Origin: Terrisporobacter othiniensis
GTDB taxonomy: Bacteria > Bacillota > Clostridia > Peptostreptococcales > Peptostreptococcaceae
Assembly: GCF_000808015.1 (NCBI RefSeq)
Contig: NZ_JWHR01000129.1
Location: forward strand, 1-18,860
Direction: 5' to 3'
DNA: 18,860 bases
Shown: positions 1 through 7,569 of the stretch, piece by piece
How positions within the stretch are numbered: position 1 is the first letter of the stretch
How the letters are laid out: each line of letters starts with the position of its first letter
Position numbers and translations under genes: made by a program
Notes under the pieces: generated by a model
The model's input: the letters and a program-made list of their open reading frames with translations, nothing else
Database searches by the model: none
What the model was told of the DNA's origin: nothing

Positions 1-336
1 TTAATCATAGTTACAGTTTATATTATATGTTGCTTTGTAATAAATAAATCTTTAAAATCTAAAGTTGATAAAGAAATAAATGCACTGTTAACTTTAAGAC
101 CAACTTTGATTGGAGAAAGAACTTTAGAAATAAATGATGAGCATATTATTGTAACTAATAATAAAGAGAGAACAGAGCAAAGGATAAAAGGTATAGATAA
201 TATTAAAGAAGTTGATGGAAGCATCATACTATATATTGGAAAATTGAGTCCAGTTCATATTATACCTTGTAGCTCTTTTGTAAATGAAGAAGAAAAGGAC
301 AAGTTTTTAAGTTATTTTAAACATATAAAAAGATAG
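1..336 (+). CDS. YcxB-like membrane protein, C-terminal part (5' end outside window)
   Basis: The reading frame is open from the first base of the window, so the true start lies to the left; 111 residues are visible. The first dozen or so visible residues are hydrophobic (ending ICCFVIN) and look like the end of a membrane helix. They are followed by a basic stretch and then a soluble domain of about 75 residues. The soluble part has the pattern of the YcxB-like domain: an ERTLEI start, alternating beta strands, a central KGIDNIKEVDGSIILYIG segment and a late IIPCSSFVNEEEKDKF motif. Family members are small Firmicute membrane proteins with two helices before this domain; their function is unknown. 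The gene ends 16 bases before a strong hairpin. The family call rests on pattern memory and was not searched. Confidence 0.6.
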   Translation, partial: LIIVTVYIICCFVINKSLKSKVDKEINALLTLRPTLIGERTLEINDEHIIVTNNKERTEQRIKGIDNIKEVDGSIILYIGKLSPVHIIPCSSFVNEEEKDKFLSYFKHIKR

Positions 337-352
337 CATTAATATATAAAAG

Positions 353-378
353 TAGGAGAGGTTATGTTACCTCTCCTA
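353..378. terminator. Bidirectional hairpin terminator between the YcxB-like gene and asdA
   Basis: A perfect 10-bp stem (TAGGAGAGGT / ACCTCTCCTA) closes a 6-base loop. It lies between the stop of the plus-strand YcxB-like gene (336) and the stop of the minus-strand asdA gene (387). An AT-rich, T-containing tail follows on both strands, so it can serve both convergent genes. Confidence 0.8.
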
Positions 379-386
379 TATATTTA

Positions 387-2015
387 TTATAAAGTTTTTT
401 TCCATTTAGTTACGTAATCATCAAGTATCCTTCTTAAAGCTATACCAATAGTTGCATAAGCTTCATCATAAAGGTTAGCAAGTGAAATTCTAATTGACCA
501 TTCAGGACCAGCAAACCCACCACCACCAAGTAAAACTATTGATGAATCTTGAGCTAAATCAAATAATATATCTACAGGTTTATAATTTTCTTTTAAGTAA
601 TTAGCAAATCCTATACCGTGATTTTTCTCAGCCCATTGCAATAAATCAAATTGAGTATAGTAACAAGCATCATTTGCATCATTGTTTAACTCTAAACCTA
701 AAGAGTTAAATAATAAATTTTTACGTCTAATACATATATCCATAGTTTTTTTCTTGTATTCATTCTTTCTATCTATAAGAGTGAAAGCAGAGAAGAATGC
801 CATTTGAACTTGTTGTGGAGTAGAAAGTCCAGCAGTGTGGTTTAGGGCAACTTGTCTACTATCAGCAACTATTCTATCTATAAAAGGTACATTTTCTGGT
901 ATTGGATTCATATCAGCATATCTTTTATTAGTTCTTTTTCTTATAGAATAAGGTAGTTCTTTTATTAATTTATCAAATACATTTTCTTCATGTAAAGCAA
1001 TAGTACCAAGTCTCCATCCTGTAACACCAAAGTATTTTGAGTAAGAATAAGTTCCGATAGTGTTGTATGGTAAGTCTGCCATTAAAGATCTAAATCCTGG
1101 AACAAAAGTACCATAAACATCATCAGAGATTATCATTAAATCAGGGTTATGTTCATTAACTATGTTTACTATTTTTGAGATAGACTTATCACATATGGCA
1201 ACAGAAGGTGGATTACTTGGATTAACTACAAATAACGCCTTTATATCTGGATTAGCTAATTTTTCCAATTCTTTCTCGGAACATTGCCAAGTGTGTTCAC
1301 CTTTTTCATCAACTTCATCAGAGTTTATATACACAACTTCAAACTCGTATCTAGGAAGATGAGGTATTTCTAAGTAAGGTGTAAAAACTGGAGTCATAAT
1401 AGCAATTTTATCACCTTTAAGAAGAAGATTATTTGCGATTAATGAGTCAAATATATAACACATAGCTGCAGTGGCACCTTCTACAGCAAATACATTAAAG
1501 TCTCCACCTTTGTCCAAGTCATATTTCATTTCTGCTTTTAAATATTCTTTAACTATTTTTTCTATATGAATAAGCATTCTGTCAGGGAAAGGATAGTTGT
1601 CTCCAATTATTGCATCAGTTAATTCGTGTAAAAAATGATCTGCATTGAAATTTAAATCATTTATACCATAATCTATAATTTCTTTTAAAGCGCTTACTCC
1701 TGGCATAGAAGAATTTTCTTCTATAAATTTGCAAAAACGATTATATACTCCTGTTTTTTTAGGAATTCCAGTTAAGTCACCATTATCCCAAGAAAACCTA
1801 CTTTCTGTTATTGCAAAATGACCAAAAGTAAAGAATGCTTCTCTAGGTGTAGCAGCAACCCAGTTTGGATTTCCACGACCAGCATCAAGTAAAGTTCTAG
1901 TACTTTTTCTATTTGATATGGTTGCAAGTTCTATAAGTTTATTTTTAAACTCAAAAGGACTTATTTGACCATATATATTTTCTAATTCTTGTCTATTAAG
2001 ATTTATATTCGCCAT
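387..2015 (-). CDS. asdA: Aspartate 4-decarboxylase (L-aspartate beta-decarboxylase / aminotransferase)
   Basis: This is a PLP enzyme of 542 residues that converts L-aspartate to L-alanine and CO2 in the cytosol; family members also have side aminotransferase activity. The sequence has the long N-terminal extension typical of AsdA, with LLDAGRGNPNW at about 43-52. It also has the fold-type I motifs: NPSNPP (265-270), SDDVY (297-301) and the PLP-binding lysine K327 in YSYSKYFG. A substrate carboxylate arginine probably lies in the late SIRIS motif. The length matches the family (about 530-545). The ATG start is preceded by GGGAGGA eight bases upstream. It is separated from the upstream MocR gene by a terminator, so it is probably transcribed alone. 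No aspartate:alanine antiporter gene (AspT), its usual partner in proton-motive decarboxylation, is in the window. Confidence 0.93.
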   Translation of the reverse strand: MANINLNRQELENIYGQISPFEFKNKLIELATISNRKSTRTLLDAGRGNPNWVAATPREAFFTFGHFAITESRFSWDNGDLTGIPKKTGVYNRFCKFIEENSSMPGVSALKEIIDYGINDLNFNADHFLHELTDAIIGDNYPFPDRMLIHIEKIVKEYLKAEMKYDLDKGGDFNVFAVEGATAAMCYIFDSLIANNLLLKGDKIAIMTPVFTPYLEIPHLPRYEFEVVYINSDEVDEKGEHTWQCSEKELEKLANPDIKALFVVNPSNPPSVAICDKSISKIVNIVNEHNPDLMIISDDVYGTFVPGFRSLMADLPYNTIGTYSYSKYFGVTGWRLGTIALHEENVFDKLIKELPYSIRKRTNKRYADMNPIPENVPFIDRIVADSRQVALNHTAGLSTPQQVQMAFFSAFTLIDRKNEYKKKTMDICIRRKNLLFNSLGLELNNDANDACYYTQFDLLQWAEKNHGIGFANYLKENYKPVDILFDLAQDSSIVLLGGGGFAGPEWSIRISLANLYDEAYATIGIALRRILDDYVTKWKKTL

Positions 2016-2254
2016 TAAAAGATTCCTCCCTATGTATATTTATCAAAATAAATTTTGTTATTAGTATTATTCCATTAAAACTTAAATTTACTTATTATGA
2101 ATTAATCTTAAAAAGTAAAGTATAATACATAACTTAATTATAACATATAAAGTATATTGCTTGGAAGCCTTTAATATAAAAAAGGAATACTGAAAAATAC
2201 AAACCTATTATAAAGTACATTTGAGTTAGTGAAAGATGGTCAAATATAACATAA
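2016..2254. other. asdA upstream region, no gene
   Basis: This AT-rich interval lies between the asdA ribosome site and the terminator of the MocR gene. Reading the minus strand, TATAAT hexamers lie at 2137-2142 and 2207-2212. Neither has a convincing -35 box at 16-18 bases, so I do not place a promoter. I see no coding frame, T-box or clear riboswitch. Confidence 0.4.
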
Positions 2255-2286
2255 AAAATGCGTAAACTTTAATGTTTACGCATTTT
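2255..2286 (-). terminator. Terminator of the MocR-family regulator gene
   Basis: A perfect 13-bp stem (AAAATGCGTAAAC / GTTTACGCATTTT) with a 6-base loop starts 24 bases beyond the minus-strand stop of the MocR gene. It is followed on the minus strand by a T-rich tail. It separates that gene from asdA. Confidence 0.85.
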
Positions 2287-2309
2287 CTATCATAATTATA
2301 AATCGTAAT

Positions 2310-3764
2310 TTATTTATATTCTAATTCTTTTATAGTTTCACCTATAATTTTAATTCCTTTTTCTATATCATCATCAGATAATCGAGATAGTCCTAGTCGA
2401 ATGGTATTTTTACCTTTATCATCAATATAAAACAAATCACCAGGCATAAAGATTATATCTTTTTTATAGCATTCATCTAGAAGCTTTCTAGTATCCAAAT
2501 TTTTGAAAATTAAAAATAAATGAAGACCACCATCTCCTAAGATATAATCGCATTTTATGTATTTTTGAACACACTGTTTAGCAAAGTTAAATTTATCGCC
2601 ATAAAACTTTCTAGTTTTCTTTATATATTTCTCGAAGGCACCATTTTGTAAATAATCATATAGAATACCCTGATCTAAGAAAGAAACATGAATAGTAGTG
2701 CATCTTTTTACACTTTCTAATCGATCTATAAGATTTTTATCACATAAAACCCATCCTATTCGAAGTCCTGGAAATAGTATTTTAGAAAAACTACCAATAT
2801 AAATAACACCATTACTATTATTATCTAAAGAACAGATGGGGAAAATATGAGAAGAAGAGTAAAGAAGTTCTTCGTTAAATCCATCCTCTATAGTTGGTAT
2901 ATTATTTTTTTTCATTAAATTATAAAACTTATATCTATTTTCTGGAGACATAACCATACCTGTAGGATTATGATAAGAAGGCGTAATATAAGAAAATTTT
3001 ATTTTTCCTTTATGTTTTTTTAATTTTTCATTTAAATCATCAAAATCAAGACCATTTTCATCTATATTCATGGGAATAATATTTAAACCATAAGATTTCA
3101 TTATTTTGATAGAGGTATTATGTGTAGGATTTTCACAAAGTATATAATCTCCTTTATTAGTAAGTGTTGAGATTATAACATTCAACCCTTCTGTAAAGCC
3201 ATTGACTATCAAAATATCTTTATTAGTAGTATTTACACCCTTTTTATTCATATAATCATGTAAATAATCTATTAAAGGTTTATATCCCCTAGCATAACCG
3301 TAATTAAGCAATTTATGGCCTTCTAAATTAAATCTATTTAAAAAAGATTTTTTTAATTCTTCCATATCAAACAAATCACCATCAGGAGATATACTTTTAA
3401 AAGAAATCTGGCCTGATTTCCAACGAATCTCGCTTTTCATAATGTCCATATCATTGCATGTTTTCATATAATCATTTTCAAAGTTTTTATAATTTATATT
3501 CCAATGACTATTATTAACGCTATTATCACTATTTACAAAAGTTCCTTTTCCAGAAACTGAATAAATCGTACCATCAGACTTTAGCTCCTCATAAGCAGAG
3601 ACAATAGAATTTCTACTTACATTTAAAAGTAAACTAAGCTCCCTTGTGGAAGGAAGCTTAGAGTTATGAGGAAGAAGACCTTTTGAAATCATTTCTTCCA
3701 AATATTTTTTTATCTGAATATATATTGGTTCATTCTCATTAATTATTAAATCGGAGAATAACAA
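2310..3764 (-). CDS. MocR/GabR-type PLP-dependent transcriptional regulator
   Basis: This protein has 484 residues in the two-part MocR layout. Residues 1-78 form a GntR-type winged helix (LPSTRELSLLLNVSRNSIVSAYEEL, then the wing SGKGTFV). A linker leads to a class I aminotransferase-like domain from about 120 to the end, with SYHNPTG (263-269), IEDGFNEE (292-299) and the PLP lysine K328 in GSFSKILFPGLRIGW. The start is a TTG at 3762-3764. It is chosen because AGAGGTGAT, an almost full anti-SD match, lies about four bases before it and no in-frame ATG lies close upstream. The gene follows ddl on the same strand after a 69-base gap without a terminator, so co-transcription is possible. MocR proteins bind PLP and often sense amino acids or PLP. 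DdlR of Brevibacillus, a MocR protein, controls ddl, so ddl is the likeliest target (inference); asdA is the alternative. Confidence 0.9.
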   Translation of the reverse strand: MLFSDLIINENEPIYIQIKKYLEEMISKGLLPHNSKLPSTRELSLLLNVSRNSIVSAYEELKSDGTIYSVSGKGTFVNSDNSVNNSHWNINYKNFENDYMKTCNDMDIMKSEIRWKSGQISFKSISPDGDLFDMEELKKSFLNRFNLEGHKLLNYGYARGYKPLIDYLHDYMNKKGVNTTNKDILIVNGFTEGLNVIISTLTNKGDYILCENPTHNTSIKIMKSYGLNIIPMNIDENGLDFDDLNEKLKKHKGKIKFSYITPSYHNPTGMVMSPENRYKFYNLMKKNNIPTIEDGFNEELLYSSSHIFPICSLDNNSNGVIYIGSFSKILFPGLRIGWVLCDKNLIDRLESVKRCTTIHVSFLDQGILYDYLQNGAFEKYIKKTRKFYGDKFNFAKQCVQKYIKCDYILGDGGLHLFLIFKNLDTRKLLDECYKKDIIFMPGDLFYIDDKGKNTIRLGLSRLSDDDIEKGIKIIGETIKELEYK

Positions 3765-3833
3765 ATTATCACCTCTAAGCTTTATTAATATATAAGGTAA
3801 TTATATTAAATAAACTTATTTTAGTCTAGGCTG

Positions 3834-4742
3834 TTATTTCACTGACGTCTCCATTATTTTATCTACTAATTCACTGTAAGATAAACCTTTAGCATTAGCA
3901 CTTCTTGGAATTAAACTTGTAGTTGTCATTCCTGGAAGGGTATTTAGTTCAAGAACATAAAATTTTCCATTTGATAATATGAAATCTACTCTTACATAAG
4001 CCCTGCAGTAGAAGATATCCCAAACTGTTTTAGATGCTTTATTAATTTGTTCTTGCAATTCATCACCTAAATAAACTATTTCTTCTTTTGCTGCATTAGC
4101 ACCAGTTGAATATTTTGCTTCGTAGTCAAAGAAACCTGTAGTGCTTGATATTTTTATTGTTGGATAAATCTCACCATCTAAAACAAAAGAAGTGTATTCA
4201 TCTCCTGGTAGATATTCTTCTATCATTACCACATCATCAACTTCTAAACCAGCCTTTACAGCAGCTTCAACATCTTCCTTTCTTTCAACCTTGAATGTTG
4301 CAACAGAAGATCCACCACTATTTGGTTTTATAAAGACTGGATAACCCATTTTTTCTATTTTATCATAGTCTATATCCTCTATTGATTTTGCTATAGTCCA
4401 ATTTGCAGTTGGCACACCAGAATCCCTTAACATTTTTTTAGTTATGTTTTTGTCCATACACATGGCAGAAGTTAAAGGACCACATCCAGAGTAAGGTATG
4501 TCCATGGATTCTAATATGGCTTGAATAGTACCATCCTCACCATACTTACCATGTAACATTAAGAAGGCAAACTCGATTCCTTCTGGCATTTTATTTATAA
4601 CGTCCATTTTATTATTTAATATTATTTCATGTACTTCATATTTATCTCTATCTAAAGCATTAAGAACAGCTCTTCCTGAATTTAAAGAAACTTCTCTTTC
4701 AGTAGACATTCCACCCATTAAAACAGCCACTTTTTTCTTCAT
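3834..4742 (-). CDS. ddl: D-alanine--D-alanine ligase
   Basis: This cytosolic ATP-grasp enzyme joins two D-alanines to make the dipeptide terminus of the peptidoglycan precursor. Its 302 residues fit the family. Visible catalytic features are E15 in GGMSTEREVS, the HGKYGEDGT motif (64-72), S145/S146 in NSGGSS, K210-Y211 in DYEAKYS, R251 in VRVDF, and ELNTLPG with E265 and N267. Tyr rather than Phe at position 211 fits D-Ala-D-Ala ligase rather than D-Ala-D-Lac (VanA-type) ligase. A longer frame begins at 4769. The ATG at 4742 is preferred because GAGGAG lies nine bases before it and MKKKVAVLMGG is the usual family start. A possible promoter lies about 150 bases upstream. The MocR gene follows directly. 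Confidence 0.95.
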   Translation of the reverse strand: MKKKVAVLMGGMSTEREVSLNSGRAVLNALDRDKYEVHEIILNNKMDVINKMPEGIEFAFLMLHGKYGEDGTIQAILESMDIPYSGCGPLTSAMCMDKNITKKMLRDSGVPTANWTIAKSIEDIDYDKIEKMGYPVFIKPNSGGSSVATFKVERKEDVEAAVKAGLEVDDVVMIEEYLPGDEYTSFVLDGEIYPTIKISSTTGFFDYEAKYSTGANAAKEEIVYLGDELQEQINKASKTVWDIFYCRAYVRVDFILSNGKFYVLELNTLPGMTTTSLIPRSANAKGLSYSELVDKIMETSVK

Positions 4743-4891
4743 AGTTAACAACTCCTCAATATATCTCATGTATAAGTAGCATAAGATTAAAATTACTATA
4801 TTTTATTTTTTGCCACTAGCATTTAGATTTAACCAAGCAAATAATTTCCATATACTTGTTTTTAGTAGCAAATTTATTTTTTATAGTAGTA

Positions 4892-4919
4892 ATTATATGT
4901 TTAAGTTGGTAAATCTGAA
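4892..4919 (-). promoter_or_regulatory. Possible sigma-A promoter of ddl
   Basis: On the minus strand, TTCAGA (4914-4919) is followed after 16 bases by a perfect TATAAT (4892-4897). The -35 matches consensus at only 4 of 6 positions. Use of this site would give a leader of about 145 bases before ddl, for which I recognise no riboswitch or T-box. Confidence 0.35.
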
Positions 4920-4963
4920 AGTACCACAAGGGGCTTAATTTTTAAATATTGTGGTTTATTGCA

Positions 4964-5007
4964 AAAGAAAAGAGGAATGTACTAAAGGTAACATTCCTCT
5001 TTTCTTT
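4964..5007 (-). terminator. Terminator of the DUF819-dipeptidase operon
   Basis: A perfect 17-bp stem (4964-4980 with 4991-5007) closes a 10-base loop. It starts 15 bases beyond the dipeptidase stop on the minus strand and is followed there by a short T run. It isolates the operon from ddl downstream. Confidence 0.9.
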
Positions 5008-5022
5008 GAGTAAAGTGAATTT

Positions 5023-6003
5023 TTATCCTAAAACATTTTCCATAACTCTAAAGATATTTCTATGAGTTATCTTGTCTATTTCATCTTCAAAATAACCTCT
5101 CTTTCTAAGTTCCTTTGTAACGTTGTTGGAGTGAGAAGCGCATTGAAGATTTTTTACATTAGGGTTATTTATATCTTTTGAAAAGGAAGAAAGTGTATTG
5201 CTTTCTAAATAATCACAATAATCAAATCCTAAGCATACATGATCTATACCTATTAGGTCAGCCATATAATCTATATGATCTACAAAGCCTTCTAGATTTT
5301 GTTTACTTTTATCGTGGCTTACAAATCCACTAAATCCATTGAGACCAACTACACCTCCACTTTCTGCAATAGATTTTAATTGACTATCTGAAAGATTTCT
5401 TTTTACATCACATAATGATTTTGCATTGGAATGTGATGCTATTACTGGTTTTGAAGCTATATTGATTAAGTCCCAAAAAGATTTTTCGTTTAGATGAGAT
5501 ACATCTACTAACATATTTAAGTCTTCTAATCTTTTAACAGCATTTTTACCAGCTAAAGTTAATCCTCTATTATTATCACCACAAACACCTGTAGCTAATT
5601 CATTTCCTTCATTCCAAGTAAGAGAAGCATGTCTTGCATGAACTTCATCATAAAAATAATTAATTTTATCAATATCACTACCTATATGACTTAAACCTTC
5701 CATGCCAATTACAATATCAACTTTACTTTTAGCAAAACCTTTCCCAATATCCCTATATGATTTAACTACATTGATAACATCTTTACTTTCTTTAATCTCA
5801 TCTTTTAAAGCATTTACTATTTCTTCTGCTCTAAGAGATGGATTATTATCATAAGGTGGATCTATCCATATAACAAAGATACCACCACAAACATTACCTT
5901 TTTTAAAATTATTTAAATGATAATTTTTAAAAATATTATGCTCATTTTCAGCCCTTTTTAAAGTAATATGAGTGAAAGTATCTGAGTGACAATCAAATAT
6001 CAT
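5023..6003 (-). CDS. Peptidase M19 (renal dipeptidase family) dipeptidase
   Basis: This 326-residue zinc dipeptidase of the M19 amidohydrolase-fold family hydrolyses dipeptides and, in several members, tolerates a D-residue at the C-terminal position. All the metal ligands can be read: H6 and D8 in DCHSD, the bridging E102 in GMEGLSHIG, H170 in VDVSHLNE, H191 in ASHSNA, and D261 in LGFDYCDY as the catalytic acid/base. There is no signal peptide or anchor, so it acts in the cytosol. The ATG at 6003 is preceded by GAAGGGG about five bases away. It follows the DUF819 gene by 31 bases and is followed by a terminator, so the two form one operon. The pairing suggests that the membrane protein imports a substrate the dipeptidase cleaves (inference). 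Actual substrates are unknown. Confidence 0.9.
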   Translation of the reverse strand: MIFDCHSDTFTHITLKRAENEHNIFKNYHLNNFKKGNVCGGIFVIWIDPPYDNNPSLRAEEIVNALKDEIKESKDVINVVKSYRDIGKGFAKSKVDIVIGMEGLSHIGSDIDKINYFYDEVHARHASLTWNEGNELATGVCGDNNRGLTLAGKNAVKRLEDLNMLVDVSHLNEKSFWDLINIASKPVIASHSNAKSLCDVKRNLSDSQLKSIAESGGVVGLNGFSGFVSHDKSKQNLEGFVDHIDYMADLIGIDHVCLGFDYCDYLESNTLSSFSKDINNPNVKNLQCASHSNNVTKELRKRGYFEDEIDKITHRNIFRVMENVLG

Positions 6004-6034
6004 AATACCCCTTCTTTCATAAATAGTCTACTTA

Positions 6035-7237
6035 CTACATTAAAAAGTTTCCAACTATGATACCGCAGTAATTTCCAATTACATAGCCTAAAGTTCCAAT
6101 TAACATAATTGGTGCTATAAGTTTAGACCAAGATTTTGAAACAGCCATAGCTGCAGCCGTTGTAGGTCCACCTATACACGCATTAGAAGCTAAAATTGCT
6201 TCTTCTAAGTTGAACTTGAATAATTTTGCTACACCAAATGTTACTAACATGTTTATTAGAACAACTATTAAACAAAACACTAATAGAAGAGGCGAATTGT
6301 TTATTATAGATGATATTGATGCAGGTACACCTATAACAACAAAGAAAAGATAAATTAAAAATGTACCTATTTCTTGAGCTCCACCTAAGTTTCCAAAGAA
6401 GTCGGATTTAAGAGTAGCACAAAGCATTGTAACTGTAGTTATTATTAAATATTGATTTCCAAGTAAAGTATTAAGTATTTTTAGGAAAGCATTAGACGTT
6501 GGAATAATAGAAGATAAAAATTCTGCTAAGCTTACTGATACAGCAACTATAATAAAAGCAGAACCTATACAAAATCCTATATCTTTTAAAGATACTTCTT
6601 TACTTTTCCAGTATGAAGATGCAGCTGTTTCACCTTCTTTTACTCCTATTTTTTCAACTTCATCTATATGAGGATGTTTAAATTTTTTTCTAAATAGAGC
6701 TATAGATGGAATAGATATTAATACAAAGAAATAAAGAGCCATTAATAAATTATCAGAAACTACTGCTGCTGAAACTAGATCTCCAGGAATTTCAAAAGCA
6801 CTTGCCATGGCAGCAAAATTTGCACCACCACCTATGTATGAGCCAGTCATCATACCAGCTATTTGTGCTAATTCAGGAATATGCTTATTTAAAAGTAAAA
6901 AGCCTAAAGTAGATCCAAGCATAGTACCTATGGAACTAACTAAAAATAATACCAACATTTTTCCGCTTTCTTTCCATATCTTTGTAATGTTACATTGATA
7001 AAGAAGTAATGTTATTGCTAGAGGAACAACATAAGACCATACTTGATCATAAACTACAGATTCTGTAGGTATAACTTTTAAGTTAGAGAAGATTAATGCA
7101 CCTATAAGGGCGATAATAGCTCCTGAAACTTTAGAAGCCCATTCAAATTTTTGTTCTAAATAAATACTAAAAGCTGCCCATCCTGTAATAAAAGCCCATA
7201 ATACCCATATATTATCGGAACTAATCAATGTTTTCAT
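6035..7237 (-). CDS. DUF819 family integral membrane protein (YjcL-like)
   Basis: This 400-residue, very hydrophobic protein has roughly ten to eleven membrane segments and little extramembrane sequence except a charged loop near 185-215 (KKFKHPHIDEVEKIGVKEGE). Gly/Ala-rich conserved stretches, MMTGSYIGGGANFAAMASAFEI near 137-160 and ASNACIGGPTTAAAMAVSKSW near 351-371, look like two related transport-type motifs, one in each half. These are typical of DUF819 (B. subtilis YjcL). The biochemical role of the family is not established to my knowledge; a secondary transporter is the natural reading. The ATG start has GGGAGG five bases upstream. It is the first gene of an operon with the dipeptidase. 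Its promoter overlaps palindromic operator copies, so it is probably repressed or switched by the divergent XRE-cupin regulator. Confidence 0.85.
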   Translation of the reverse strand: MKTLISSDNIWVLWAFITGWAAFSIYLEQKFEWASKVSGAIIALIGALIFSNLKVIPTESVVYDQVWSYVVPLAITLLLYQCNITKIWKESGKMLVLFLVSSIGTMLGSTLGFLLLNKHIPELAQIAGMMTGSYIGGGANFAAMASAFEIPGDLVSAAVVSDNLLMALYFFVLISIPSIALFRKKFKHPHIDEVEKIGVKEGETAASSYWKSKEVSLKDIGFCIGSAFIIVAVSVSLAEFLSSIIPTSNAFLKILNTLLGNQYLIITTVTMLCATLKSDFFGNLGGAQEIGTFLIYLFFVVIGVPASISSIINNSPLLLVFCLIVVLINMLVTFGVAKLFKFNLEEAILASNACIGGPTTAAAMAVSKSWSKLIAPIMLIGTLGYVIGNYCGIIVGNFLM

Positions 7238-7263
7238 AATAACCTCCCATAAATTTTTATAAA

Positions 7264-7277
7264 TTCAATATATTGAA
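7264..7277. promoter_or_regulatory. Palindromic operator, copy 1 (TTCAATATATTGAA)
   Basis: This is a perfect 14-bp palindrome. It starts a few bases after the expected transcription start of the DUF819 operon and lies 27 bases before its start codon. It is identical to copy 2. Confidence 0.7.
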
Positions 7278-7286
7278 ATTACTATA

Positions 7287-7315
7287 ATTGTAATATAAGT
7301 TTAGTTAGATTTCAA
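7287..7315 (-). promoter_or_regulatory. Sigma-A promoter of the DUF819-dipeptidase operon
   Basis: On the minus strand, TTGAAA (7310-7315) is followed after exactly 17 bases by TACAAT (7287-7292). The -35 box lies inside operator copy 2, and copy 1 begins about ten bases downstream of the -10 box. This layout suits repression by the neighbouring XRE-cupin regulator. Confidence 0.65.
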
Positions 7316-7325
7316 TATATTGAAA
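7310..7325. promoter_or_regulatory. Palindromic operator, copy 2
   Basis: The same 14-bp palindrome as copy 1 (7311-7324) is extended here to 16 bp (TTTCAATATATTGAAA). Its centre is 47 bases from that of copy 1. It covers the -35 box of the DUF819 promoter. Confidence 0.7.
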
Positions 7326-7509
7326 AAATATTAAGAATATTAATAAAATACTGTAAATATATTTAAAAAATATAATTTTATAGACGAATTTATTAAATAA
7401 TATAAATACTTTTTAAGTTTGCTTGAATTTTTATCATCTTTAATATAAATTGGAAATATATGTAGTATTATATTTGTGAAAATATGAAAAATATTACATG
7501 CAAATTAAT
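7326..7509. other. Spacer of the divergent control region, no gene
   Basis: This is the middle of the 332-base gap between the DUF819 and XRE-cupin genes. It is extremely AT-rich. I see no open frame with a ribosome site, no hairpin with a T tail and no further operator copy. Confidence 0.5.
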
Positions 7510-7539
7510 TTGAAAATTTAATATATTGAAAAATATTTA
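7510..7539 (+). promoter_or_regulatory. Operator copy 3 within a possible promoter of the XRE-cupin gene
   Basis: TTTAATATATTGAA (7517-7530) matches the 14-bp palindrome of copies 1 and 2 at 13 of 14 positions. It sits between a TTGAAA (7510-7515) and a weak -10-like TATTTA (7534-7539), 18 bases apart, about 30 bases before the regulator start. The operator copy is clear; the promoter is weak. It suggests autoregulation. Confidence 0.5.
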
Positions 7540-7569
7540 AGGGGAAGAAGGTTATTAAGGAAGTGAAAA

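Noticed and set aside
4755..4768. A fourth operator copy overlapping the ddl ribosome site
   Set aside because: It matches the 14-bp palindrome at only about 10 positions and lacks one half, which is easy to find by chance in AT-rich DNA.
4743..4960. A T-box or riboswitch leader before ddl, prompted by the GTACCAC string at 4921-4927
   Set aside because: The T-box antiterminator core is absent, and the only inverted repeats here are short (7 bp ACCACAA/TTGTGGT) with long loops.
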